Assembly (NCBI RefSeq): GCF_019266065.1
Contig: NZ_LPNR01000112.1
Location: 124,001 to 188,000 of the forward strand
Direction: 5' to 3'
Length of the DNA: 64,000 nucleotides
From: Nocardia sp. MH4
GTDB lineage: Bacteria > Actinomycetota > Actinomycetes > Mycobacteriales > Mycobacteriaceae
The translations under genes and the position numbers were made by a program. Below the pieces are notes generated by a model. That model was not told the origin of the DNA. It did no database searches and saw nothing but the letters and a program-made list of their open reading frames with translations. Positions 8,559-16,339 of the stretch are shown one piece after another (position 1 is the stretch's first letter; each line of letters begins with the position of its first letter).

Positions 8559-10001
8559 ATGCCGAGCAAGGTTGTACTCGCGCCGAAGGACCGGCTGGTC
8601 CTGCTGTTGATCACGATGGTCGAGCTGGTGGTCTTCCTGGACACGACCGTGTTGAATGTGGCGCTGCCCAGCATCGGCGCGGACCTCGGGCTCGACGAAG
8701 CGGGATTGGGCTGGGTGACCAACGCCTACCTCCTCGCCTTCGGCGGATTCATGCTGCTCGGCGGGCGCGCCGCCGATCTGCTCGGACCACGCCGGGTGTT
8801 CGCGGGCGGGCTCGCAGTCTTCACGGTGGCGTCCGCGCTGGCCGGATTCGCGCCGACCCCGGCGGTCCTCATCGCGGCCCGGGCATTGCAGGGCCTCGGC
8901 GCGGCCGTGGTCATCCCCGCGCAACTGGCACTGCTCACCCTGACGTTCACCGAACCCACGGCACGCAACCGCGCCTTCGGCGTGTGGAGTGCGATGGGGG
9001 CGGCGGGCGCGGCCATCGGCACCGCGGTCGGCGGACCACTCACCGATCTGTTCGGCTGGCCGTCGATCTTCCTGATCAACCTGCCCGTGGGTGTGCTGGC
9101 GCTGGCCTACGTCCGAGTGCTCCCGCCGGATCCGGCGCCATCCGTCCGGGCGCTGCGTCGGCTCGACGTGCCGGGTGCGATCACCGGCACGGTGGGGCTG
9201 TTGATCACCGGATATGCCATCGGCGCCCTCGGCGACGAGTCGACGCGCACCGCGGCGTCAGGTCTGCTGGTGACCGGGCTCGCGCTGCTCGCGGGCTTCG
9301 TACTCCTCGAGGCGCGGAGCGCGCATCCGCTGATGCCGTTGCGGCTGTTCGCCGTTCGCCAGGTGAGCGGGTCGGCCGTAGTCAACGCGCTGGTCGGTGC
9401 GGCGCACGTGCCCACCTTCGCCCTGCTGGCGCTGTACCTGCAGAACACTCAGCACTACAGTCCGACCGGCTCCGGCCTCGCGGTGCTACCGGTGGCCGTG
9501 GTGAACGTGGTGGTCTCCCGGACGCTGATCCCGTACGCGCTGGATCGGCTGGGTGCCTGGCGGGTGCTGGCTGCGGGCCTCGGGCTACAGGCGCTGGCCA
9601 TGGCCTGGTTCGCTCGTCTGCCCGAGCATGGCAACTACCTGATCGACGTGCTGCCCGGTGCGGTGCTGCTCGGCGTCGGCCTGCCCGCCGCGTTCGTCGG
9701 CGTCACCGTCCCCGCGGTCACCTCCGTTTCCCCAAGCGACGCCGGGATCGCGGCGGGCATCGTCAACACCGCACAGCGTGTCGGATCGGGGGTCGGAGTC
9801 ACGGCTGTTCTGCTGCTCGCCGATGTGGTGGCTCGGCAGTCCCCGGCAGTCGACGCCTACCGGACGGGCCTGAACGTCGCCTTCGCGGGCGCCGCCGCGC
9901 TGGCCGCGATCGGCGCCGTGCTGACCATCGCCTTGCTGCGCACGAGTCCGGCCACGGACGCGGAGCCGAAGTCCGAAACCCCCGCCGTAGTGAACGATTG
10001 A
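8559..10001 (+). CDS. MFS drug:H+ antiporter, DHA2 (EmrB/QacA) type
   Basis: About 480 residues with some 14 predicted transmembrane helices, as in DHA2 exporters. Motif D1 is seen as LDTTVLNVALPSIGADL (about 28-44), the motif A equivalent as GGRAADLLGPRRVF (about 69-82), and motif C-like glycine-rich sequence as GAAGAAIGTAVGGPLTDLFG (about 150-169). The ATG at 8559 has GAAAGGG 8 nt upstream; an in-frame GTG two codons earlier is less well placed. It probably exports a toxic compound recognised by the divergent TetR protein. The MpaB-like gene follows 13 nt downstream, likely in the same operon. Confidence 0.9.
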   Translation: MPSKVVLAPKDRLVLLLITMVELVVFLDTTVLNVALPSIGADLGLDEAGLGWVTNAYLLAFGGFMLLGGRAADLLGPRRVFAGGLAVFTVASALAGFAPTPAVLIAARALQGLGAAVVIPAQLALLTLTFTEPTARNRAFGVWSAMGAAGAAIGTAVGGPLTDLFGWPSIFLINLPVGVLALAYVRVLPPDPAPSVRALRRLDVPGAITGTVGLLITGYAIGALGDESTRTAASGLLVTGLALLAGFVLLEARSAHPLMPLRLFAVRQVSGSAVVNALVGAAHVPTFALLALYLQNTQHYSPTGSGLAVLPVAVVNVVVSRTLIPYALDRLGAWRVLAAGLGLQALAMAWFARLPEHGNYLIDVLPGAVLLGVGLPAAFVGVTVPAVTSVSPSDAGIAAGIVNTAQRVGSGVGVTAVLLLADVVARQSPAVDAYRTGLNVAFAGAAALAAIGAVLTIALLRTSPATDAEPKSETPAVVND

Positions 10002-10014
10002 CAGGAGTACCCCG

Positions 10015-10926
10015 ATGGCAAACGACAAGCGTGGCTTCCACTGGATTCGCACCGAGATCGAACGACTCGATCCGGAGGTGGACAGCGAACAGATCGTGAG
10101 ATTGACCAGCTGCCAGCTCCTCCCGAAGAGCCTGCTCGCGGTGCACCTGTTCTATACCGTCGGATTCGTCCGTTTCGCCGGTCCGCCGGTCTCGGCGGAA
10201 TCGGTGGACCGCAACGGCACCGGGATGCTCTACGGCCACGGAATCCGGCGCGCCGACGAAACCATGTTCCACCTCTTCTCCTGGGTCGACGACGGCGTAT
10301 CCAGCCCCACCAGCGTCGAAAGCCTCGGCTACGTACGGAACTGGCACTCCGGCGTTGCCCGCAACTGGCCGATGCCCATGCATACCTTCCAGCACAGCGC
10401 CGCCGTCTTCACCCTCATCTACGACCGCCTGCTGCGACAGGTCGTCGGAGCTCCCGGACTGAGCGAGAACGAGCGCCGCGCCCAGCTGATCCACTGGCGC
10501 GGCGTGTCCGAACACCTCGGTGTGACCGATATCCCGGGTACCTGGCGGGACATGGAACAGTTCCTCGAATCCTACGAATACGGTGCAGAGTTCGCGTATT
10601 CGCCGGCCGGCCGACGACTGGCGGAAGCGCTCGTCGACCAGTTCGCGACCCGTTGGTTCCCGCGGCCACTGCGCTGGTTCGGGCGCTGGCTGGTGTTGGC
10701 GTTCTCCGAAGAACACGTCCTCGACACCCTCCGAATCCCGCGCCCGCCCGCCGCGTTCAGTTACGCGGTACGCCGCCTGGCCCGATTCGCCGTGTTCGCG
10801 AAACGCCACCTGCTGCCGGATCCGCGTGCGGTGTTCCGGCTCAGCGACATCATCGCCGAGCACAAGTACTCGGCACTGGTCACACCATCCATCCCGGCGT
10901 CGGGAACCACACAGAGCGAACGCTGA
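10015..10926 (+). CDS. MpaB/DUF2236-like putative heme oxygenase
   Basis: A 303-residue protein whose middle part (NWHS...HTFQHSAAVF, then WRGVSEHLGVTDIPGTW and FLESYE, about residues 108-190) follows the pattern of MpaB-type oxygenases and Lcp-related DUF2236 proteins, a group known or thought to bind heme b and cleave C-C double bonds. A conserved His in the HTFQHS segment would be a candidate axial ligand. An SD (AGGAG) precedes the ATG. Its place in an exporter operon under TetR control hints at modification of the exported compound. The family call rests on motif resemblance only. Confidence 0.5.
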   Translation: MANDKRGFHWIRTEIERLDPEVDSEQIVRLTSCQLLPKSLLAVHLFYTVGFVRFAGPPVSAESVDRNGTGMLYGHGIRRADETMFHLFSWVDDGVSSPTSVESLGYVRNWHSGVARNWPMPMHTFQHSAAVFTLIYDRLLRQVVGAPGLSENERRAQLIHWRGVSEHLGVTDIPGTWRDMEQFLESYEYGAEFAYSPAGRRLAEALVDQFATRWFPRPLRWFGRWLVLAFSEEHVLDTLRIPRPPAAFSYAVRRLARFAVFAKRHLLPDPRAVFRLSDIIAEHKYSALVTPSIPASGTTQSER

Positions 10927-11031
10927 GGCGGTGTCGGTTTCCGGCGCGATACGCGGGTGCCACCGATGTCGAACCTCTGGTTGAGCGTCCGCCCGTTTGC
11001 TGGTCGGCCGGAGGGAAACGAACAGGCCGGC

Positions 11032-11574
11032 TCAACGGAGACCGACATCGGTGCCGTGGTGATCGGTACCGTGATCGCTGGATTGGGCTTCGAACCATCG
11101 GTGCAGTGCGTCGACCAGTGTGGGGTCGGCCGAGGAGTAGTGCAGGGCCGCACCGGCGGTCAGTTCCTCGTAGCGAACGGTGATGCGACCCGCGCCTGCC
11201 CGGAGTTCGGCCAGTCCGGGCATCTGGTCGCCGTGAATTCTTGCGGGATCGGTGAAATCGCCCGCGGCGAACTTCGCTGCCTCTGCGGTGAGGTGTTCGC
11301 GGATCAGCCGGGTCTGCTCCGTCCCGGCGAGGTCGTTGGCGGTGACGGTTTGCTGTCCGCCGTCGGGGGTGGGCACGAAGGAGTGGGTGGTCTCGGTCAG
11401 ATCGAACGGCATGACGACGGCGCCTCGGTCGGCGACCTCGGCCCGCCGTTCCACCAGGCCTGACGGGGAGACTTCCCGTGTCGACGCCCACCACAGTCCG
11501 CCGGCGGCGACGATGAGCGCGAGGAAGACCGATACCACGGCACGGGTACGGCCGGACATGTTGTCAATGTTCAT
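11032..11574 (-). CDS. Membrane-anchored extracytoplasmic protein of unknown function
   Basis: A 180-residue protein with an N-terminal uncleaved-type TM anchor (about residues 10-29) and a soluble domain rich in polar residues. It includes HSFVPTPDGGQQTV, HGDQMPGLAELRAGAGRI and ALHRWFEAQSSDHG. Proteins with this pattern occur in many proteobacteria and actinobacteria and are sometimes mislabelled as aspartate carbamoyltransferase; nothing of that enzyme is seen here. The ATG overlaps the last codons of the upstream MarR gene by 11 nt, so the two are translationally coupled. The role is unknown. Confidence 0.6.
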   Translation of the reverse strand: MNIDNMSGRTRAVVSVFLALIVAAGGLWWASTREVSPSGLVERRAEVADRGAVVMPFDLTETTHSFVPTPDGGQQTVTANDLAGTEQTRLIREHLTAEAAKFAAGDFTDPARIHGDQMPGLAELRAGAGRITVRYEELTAGAALHYSSADPTLVDALHRWFEAQSSDHGTDHHGTDVGLR

Positions 11575-12016
11575 CTGCTGCCTCTGTCAGGGTCGAAAGT
11601 GCTTGCAGCACAGCGTCTCGCTGCGCTGTCGGGATGCGGCCGAGGAAGGTCTCCATTCGCGTGCGCCGGGCGGCCGAGATGTCCGCGGCCACCCGCTCAC
11701 CGCTGTCGGTGAGCCGCAGTAGGACCATGCGTCCATCGGCCGCGCCGCCGCGGACTCGCTCGATCCAGCCGCGCCCTTCCATCAGCCCGACCATCCGGCT
11801 GACCGTGCTTTTGGTCAGTCGCAGGATCAGGCCGAGTTCGGACTGGTTGATCGGTTGCCGTGCGGCGAGTTCGGTCAGTGCATGCGCTTGGGATATCGGG
11901 ATCGTCTGCCCGCACGGCGTCGTGTCGGGTTGGTGCAACCCGAACGCTCGCACGAAGGCGACAACGCCGCTTTGCAGACGATCGACGTCCGGGTTCGCGG
12001 CAGGTTCGTTCGACAT
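11564..12016 (-). CDS. MarR-family regulator
   Basis: About 150 residues from the ATG at 12016. The winged-helix core is INQSELGLILRLTKSTVSRM (about 53-72), followed by the wing GGAADGRMVLLRLTDSG. The frame extends 12 codons upstream through the putative operator, so the internal ATG is the better start. Its stop overlaps the next gene, which it probably controls together with itself through the direct repeats at 12016-12054. Confidence 0.85.
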   Translation of the reverse strand: MSNEPAANPDVDRLQSGVVAFVRAFGLHQPDTTPCGQTIPISQAHALTELAARQPINQSELGLILRLTKSTVSRMVGLMEGRGWIERVRGGAADGRMVLLRLTDSGERVAADISAARRTRMETFLGRIPTAQRDAVLQALSTLTEAADEH

Positions 12017-12054
12017 AGTTCGACGGTACAACCAATTAGTTCGATCGCACAACT
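12016..12054. promoter_or_regulatory. Tandem direct repeats upstream of marR
   Basis: Two 18-bp direct repeats with a 21-bp period, TAGTTCGACGGTACAACC at 12016-12033 and TAGTTCGATCGCACAACT at 12037-12054, match at 14 of 18 positions. Two helical turns of spacing would place two MarR dimers on one face of the promoter. The first copy touches the start codon. Confidence 0.5.
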
Positions 12055-12130
12055 ACATGTCGGCAGGAGACTCGTCTGCGCTGGCGTCACCCGCCCGGGT
12101 CGCAGTCCCGGGCCGAGCTGCCGTGACCAG

Positions 12131-12173
12131 AAACAAAACAGCCCCGGGCAACGGGTGAACCGTTGTCCGGGGC
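12131..12173 (-). terminator. Rho-independent terminator of choD
   Basis: Read on the minus strand, a hairpin with 14-bp arms (GCCCCGG-CAACGG type, one mismatch, 5-nt loop; plus-strand 12141-12173) is followed by TGTTTTGTTT. It lies about 20 nt past the choD stop codon and isolates choD from the marR operon. Confidence 0.8.
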
Positions 12174-12191
12174 CGATTTTCGCGACGGGGG

Positions 12192-13919
12192 TCAGCCCGC
12201 GGTCTGCTCCTTGCTGCGGATCTCGATGATCGGCAGGACCAGGGCGGCGGGGGCGCCTGCCGGGACGGCGGGCTGGTGCGGGGCGACCGGGTCGATGCGG
12301 GTGTAGCCGGCGCTCTGGTCGGGGCGGGTGTCGACCTCACCCTTGTTCGGCCAGTAGGCGGCCGCGCGCTCGGCCTGGGCGGTGATGGTCAGCGACGGGT
12401 TCACGCCCAGGTTGGCCGAGACGGCGGCGCCGTCGACGACGCTGAGGGTGGGGTAGCCGAAGACGCGGTGGTAGGCGTCGATCACGCCGTGGTCGCGATC
12501 GGCGCCGATCGCGGCACCGCCGAGGAAGTGCGCGGTGAGCGGGACGTTGAAGACTTCACCCCAGGTGCCACCCGCGACGCCGCCGATCTTCTCCGCGACG
12601 CGACGGGTGACATCGTTGCCCGCCGGGATCCAGGTCGGATTCGGTTCGCCGTGGCCCTGCTTGGAGGTCAGCTTGCGTCCACCGAACAGCCCGCGCTTGG
12701 TGTAGGTGGTGATCGAGTTGTCCAGGTGCTGCATCACCAGCGAGATGATGGTGCGCTCGCTCCAGTTCTTCACGCTCAGGAAGCGCAGCAGCAGTAACGG
12801 ATGCAGGAGTGCGACACCGAGGAAGCGCAGCCAGCGCGGGACCTTGCCGCCGCCGTCGACCATCAGGGTCTGTAGCAGGCCCATCGAGTTGGAGCCCTTG
12901 CCGTAGCGCACCGGCTCCACGTGAGTGTCGGGCGTCGGGTGGATCGAGGACGTGATCGCGACGCCCTTGGTGAAGTCCTGACCGGGGGCGAGCGTCTTGG
13001 TCGCCGCGCCGACGATGGACTCGGAGTTGGTGCGGGTCAGCAGGCCGAGCTTGTCCGACAGGTTCGGCAGCACGCCCTGATCGCGCATCGAGTGCAGCAG
13101 CTTCTGCGTGCCGAGCGTGCCCGCGGCCAGCACGACGTGCTCGGCGGTGAAGGTCTTGGGGTCCTTGCGGACCCAGGCGCCGGTGCGCTCGGTCGCGACG
13201 TCCCAGGTGCCGTCGGGCAGCGGACGCAGGGCAGTCACGGTCGTCATCGGAATGATCTGCGCCCCGGCCTTTTCCGCGAGGTACAGGTAGTTCTTGACGA
13301 GGGTGTTCTTGGCCCCGAACTTGCAGCCGACCATGCAGTCGCCGCATTCCACGCACCCGGTGCGCTCGGGGCCCGCGCCACCGAAGTACGGGTCGGCCAC
13401 GGTCTTGCCCGGATCACCGAAGAAGACGCCGACGGGGGTCTGCACGAAGGTGTCGCCGACGCCCATGTCCTCGGCGACGGCCTTGAAGATCTCGTCGGCG
13501 GGGGTCATGTGCGGGTTGCGCACCACACCGAGCATCTTCTGGGCCCGCTCGTAGTACGGGGTGAGCTCGGCGCGCCAGTCGGTGATGTCGCGCCACTGGG
13601 CGTCCTGGAAGAACGGCTCCGGCGGCACGTAGAGGGTGTTGGCGTAGTTCAGCGAACCACCGCCGACTCCGGCGCCACCGAGGATCAGGACGTCGCGCAG
13701 GGGGTGGATGCGCTGGATGCCGAAGCAGCCGAGCTTGGGTGCCCACAGGAATTTGCGCAGGTCCCAGCTGGTCTTGGGCAGTTCGTCATCGGCGAACCGG
13801 CGACCCGCCTCGAGAATGCCGACCTTGTAGCCCTTCTCGACCAGGCGCAGCGCGGTGACACTGCCACCGAAGCCGGAGCCGACGATCAAGACGTCGAAGT
13901 CGGTGGTGCGATCGGACAT
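12192..13919 (-). CDS. choD: Cholesterol oxidase ChoD-type GMC oxidoreductase
   Basis: A 575-residue FAD enzyme of the GMC family. The N-terminal VLIVGSGFGGSVTALRLVEK (about 10-29) is the ADP-binding GxGxxG fold, and a GGAGVGGGSLNYANTL signature lies near 80-95. A Cys-rich segment CVECGDCMVGCKFGAKN (about 189-205) and the C-terminal GVNPSLTITAQAERAAAYW (about 523-541) are typical of mycobacterial ChoD (about 578 residues). ChoD is described as oxidising 3-beta-hydroxysterols, although its physiological role in actinobacteria is debated; a related role in sterol or lipid oxidation is possible. It is transcribed from a promoter shared with the divergent MerR gene and ends at a strong terminator. 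Confidence 0.85.
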   Translation of the reverse strand: MSDRTTDFDVLIVGSGFGGSVTALRLVEKGYKVGILEAGRRFADDELPKTSWDLRKFLWAPKLGCFGIQRIHPLRDVLILGGAGVGGGSLNYANTLYVPPEPFFQDAQWRDITDWRAELTPYYERAQKMLGVVRNPHMTPADEIFKAVAEDMGVGDTFVQTPVGVFFGDPGKTVADPYFGGAGPERTGCVECGDCMVGCKFGAKNTLVKNYLYLAEKAGAQIIPMTTVTALRPLPDGTWDVATERTGAWVRKDPKTFTAEHVVLAAGTLGTQKLLHSMRDQGVLPNLSDKLGLLTRTNSESIVGAATKTLAPGQDFTKGVAITSSIHPTPDTHVEPVRYGKGSNSMGLLQTLMVDGGGKVPRWLRFLGVALLHPLLLLRFLSVKNWSERTIISLVMQHLDNSITTYTKRGLFGGRKLTSKQGHGEPNPTWIPAGNDVTRRVAEKIGGVAGGTWGEVFNVPLTAHFLGGAAIGADRDHGVIDAYHRVFGYPTLSVVDGAAVSANLGVNPSLTITAQAERAAAYWPNKGEVDTRPDQSAGYTRIDPVAPHQPAVPAGAPAALVLPIIEIRSKEQTAG

Positions 13920-13958
13920 ACGAGGGCTCCTCGATCGGTGTCGACAGTGACCTCGGTA

Positions 13959-13987
13959 ACGCTAACGTCGACAGCCAGAGCTGTCAA
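13959..13987 (-). promoter_or_regulatory. choD promoter overlapped by a MerR-type palindrome
   Basis: On the minus strand TTGACA (13987-13982) and TAGCGT (13964-13959) are separated by 17 bp. A perfect 6-bp-arm palindrome, GACAGC-4-GCTGTC at 13970-13985, overlaps the -35 box and half of the spacer, which is where MerR-family operators sit. Confidence 0.6.
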
Positions 13988-14006
13988 AGTCCGGCGCGGG
14001 CGGCCC

Positions 14007-14012
14007 TATGCT
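14007..14012 (+). promoter_or_regulatory. -10 element of a leaderless merR transcript
   Basis: TATGCT ends 6 nt before the GTG start at 14019, and there is no Shine-Dalgarno between them. This suggests transcription starts at or next to the start codon. Confidence 0.45.
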
Positions 14013-14018
14013 GGTCGG

Positions 14019-14750
14019 GTGCCCCGATATACCCGAGCGGAACTCGCCGACGTCAGCGGCGTCGCGGCGCGCACCATCCGCTACTACCACTCGCTCGGCG
14101 TGCTGCCGAAACCCGGCCGCGCGGGCAAGGAGGTCGTCTACTCCGACGCGCACCTGGACCGGTTACGCGACATCGTCGCGATGCAGGCCCGCGGGCTGCG
14201 CCTGGACGCCATCCGCGAGGTGTTCGACGCCGAGCCGTCGCCCGGTGCGGGCGATTGGCGCACGCTGTTCGATCCGCGCGCCGTGCAGGCGGGGGAACGG
14301 GCGGTGATCGTCGACGACGCCGAGCTGATCGAGCTGCTCGGTGACCGCGGCACCGACGTCCTCGCCGAGCTCATCGGAGCGGGCTACCTCGAACGTCGCG
14401 ACGACGCCTGGTTCGTGCCCGACCGTCCGATGCTCAAGGGCGCGCTCGTGCTCTACGACGTCGGCACCGACATCACGCTCAGCGGCGTCCTGCGCACGCT
14501 GATCCGGGAGCGGATCGCCGATCTGGCCGACGACGTGGTGCGCACGGTGCGCGCCGCCGCGGGCACCGGCTACGGCGGCGAGGACATCGGTGTCGACCTG
14601 AGCCGGTTCCGCGAGCAGTTCCTGGCCATGGCCTGGGAGGTCGGCGGCGCGACCTTCGCCGCGGAGATCGAACGCGCGGCCGGGGTCGTCGAGCCGGCCG
14701 ACGACACAGCCCAGCGGCGGCGACTGGACCGGGCCGCGGGTGCGCGATGA
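14019..14750 (+). CDS. MerR-family regulator
   Basis: A 243-residue protein. The N-terminal MerR winged helix begins at residue 1 (YTRAELADVSGVAARTIRYY, then HSLGVLPKPGR and VVYSDAHLDRLRDI), followed by a long C-terminal domain without a Cys metal-binding motif, so it probably senses an organic ligand. The GTG at 14019 is chosen because the HTH starts immediately after it and TATGCT lies upstream. It is divergent from choD and is the obvious candidate for its control. Its stop is 7 nt before the TetR gene start. Confidence 0.85.
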   Translation: MPRYTRAELADVSGVAARTIRYYHSLGVLPKPGRAGKEVVYSDAHLDRLRDIVAMQARGLRLDAIREVFDAEPSPGAGDWRTLFDPRAVQAGERAVIVDDAELIELLGDRGTDVLAELIGAGYLERRDDAWFVPDRPMLKGALVLYDVGTDITLSGVLRTLIRERIADLADDVVRTVRAAAGTGYGGEDIGVDLSRFREQFLAMAWEVGGATFAAEIERAAGVVEPADDTAQRRRLDRAAGAR

Positions 14751-14757
14751 TCGGGGG

Positions 14758-15477
14758 ATGAGTACCGATCGACCGGGGCCGCGGGCACTGGCGCGCGCCC
14801 AGACCCTCGCCGACATCAAGCGGATCGGCCGCGAGCACCTGGCGTCGCAGGGCGCGGCCGCGCTGTCGCTGCGCGCCGTCGCCCGTGATCTGGGGGTCGT
14901 GTCGTCGGCGGTGTACCGGTACGTGCGCAGCCGCGACGAGTTGCTGACGATGCTCGTCGTCGACGGCTACAACGCGCTCGGCGACGCGGTCGACGCGGCA
15001 CTGGCCGACGCGCCCGACGACCCGGCGACGCGGTTCCGGGTGGTCGCCCGGACGGTGCGGACCTGGGCGCTGGCCGAGCCCGCCTGGTACGGATTGCTGT
15101 TCGGCACGCCCGTGCCGGGCTACGCCGCCCCCGCCGAGGACACCGAGACCCCCGGAATCCGGGTGATCGCGACGCTGCTCGGCATCATCGACAGCGCCTT
15201 CCGCGCCGGACAGCTCGGCGCTCCCGCCGTCGAGCCGGTCGTGTCGACCGCCACGTCGGCCGACTTCACCGCAATCCGGGAGCAATTCGGCATGACCGCC
15301 CCGGACTGGTTGATCGTGGGCGGCCTCACCGCCTGGACGACCCTGTTCGGCGCCGTGAACTTCGATGTCTTCGACATGTACGGCCGCGACACCTTCGCCG
15401 ATCGGGCCGAGGTGTTCGACCTCCAGATCGACCAGATGCTGCGAATGCTCGGATTCGGCCGAGTAGCCGTGAACTAG
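14758..15477 (+). CDS. TetR-family regulator
   Basis: A 239-residue protein with an N-terminal TetR DNA-binding domain (IKRIGREHLASQGAAALSLR, then AVARDLGVVSSAVYRYVRSR, about 15-62) and a C-terminal domain of the WHG/TetR_C_33 kind (AWYGLLFGTPVPGY near 105). The ATG at 14758 follows a GGGGG run closely; an in-frame GTG at 14740 overlaps merR. It directly follows merR, so the two regulators may be co-transcribed. The target genes are unknown. Confidence 0.85.
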   Translation: MSTDRPGPRALARAQTLADIKRIGREHLASQGAAALSLRAVARDLGVVSSAVYRYVRSRDELLTMLVVDGYNALGDAVDAALADAPDDPATRFRVVARTVRTWALAEPAWYGLLFGTPVPGYAAPAEDTETPGIRVIATLLGIIDSAFRAGQLGAPAVEPVVSTATSADFTAIREQFGMTAPDWLIVGGLTAWTTLFGAVNFDVFDMYGRDTFADRAEVFDLQIDQMLRMLGFGRVAVN

Positions 15478-15616
15478 CCATTCGGTCCGGTGTGGCGGAC
15501 CGCCTACTGTGGACCGGTCGGTACCGTAGCGAACGAGGTGATTCCCACGGTATGTGGAAAGAGAGATGTGTGTACGGCGATGTCCACCGGCGTCGCCAAC
15601 GAACGGGAGTGCCCGA

Positions 15617-16210
15617 GTGAATTCTCGCGAGGAGATGTTGCGTCGCGTCCGTGACGGGCTGCTGGACCTACCCGACGACGAGCGCCGAGTCCCTCTGCGC
15701 CGGACCTCACTGCACGGCGACGATGTCGATCCCGCCGAGCGTGCCGCGGTCCTGGCCGAGTTCGCCGAACGGTTGCGCGACCACGGCTCCCTCGTTCGTA
15801 CCGTCGACCTCGCCGGCCTCCCGGCCGCGGTCGCCGACGTCCTGTACGGCATGAGCGTGCGCTCGGTCCAGGCCGCGGTCGAACCGGGCCCGGCCTGGCT
15901 CGATCACTGGGCGAGCGCGCCCGGGCACGAGGTCGTGCACCGCGGCTCGGGTGCGGCGGACTCCGGCGACGCCGTCGTCCGCGACGCGGTGGCGGGCGAC
16001 GCCTCGACCGGCTCTCTCGCTCTCGACGTCGACGGCGGTCCCGACGTCTCCGAAGTGGTTCCTCAGGTCTGTGTCCTGCGCGCCGAGCGTGTCTTCGGCT
16101 CCCTGCCCGACGCCCTCGACCGCCTCGACCCCCGCCGCCCCCTGGTCTGGCTGGGCGGTCCCGGCGATGCCGATCTCGCGCGCCGGCTGGTCGTGCTTCT
16201 CGTCGAATAG
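15617..16210 (+). CDS. LUD-domain (LutC-like) protein with a shortened C-terminus
   Basis: About 197 residues with similarity to LutC/YkgG, the small subunit of the lactate-utilisation iron-sulfur system: an N-terminal helix SREEMLRRVRDGLLDLP, a TVDLAGLPAAVADVL segment, and the central VVRDAVAGDASTGSLALDVD strand-turn region. LutC proteins normally end with a GPS-T-DIE segment followed by GVHGP; here GPGDADLA is followed directly by RRLVVLLVE, so the GVHGP part is missing. GTG at 15617 is chosen for the GGGAG upstream. No lutA or lutB lies in the window, so a stand-alone or non-functional role is likely. Confidence 0.65.
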   Translation: MNSREEMLRRVRDGLLDLPDDERRVPLRRTSLHGDDVDPAERAAVLAEFAERLRDHGSLVRTVDLAGLPAAVADVLYGMSVRSVQAAVEPGPAWLDHWASAPGHEVVHRGSGAADSGDAVVRDAVAGDASTGSLALDVDGGPDVSEVVPQVCVLRAERVFGSLPDALDRLDPRRPLVWLGGPGDADLARRLVVLLVE

Positions 16211-16339
16211 CGGTTCGCGGTCGGCGGTCACAAGTCGGTGTGGCGGGTTGTGTGGGACTGCGGGTCTCAGTTATTCTCGGATCAACCGGTGTGACGACGC
16301 TTACAGCGCCGACGCCGGACGCGAACCGAGGAGGCACCG

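Noticed and set aside
12921-14018. Upstream part of the MerR reading frame
   Set aside because: It is antisense to choD, and the MerR helix-turn-helix begins immediately after the GTG at 14019.
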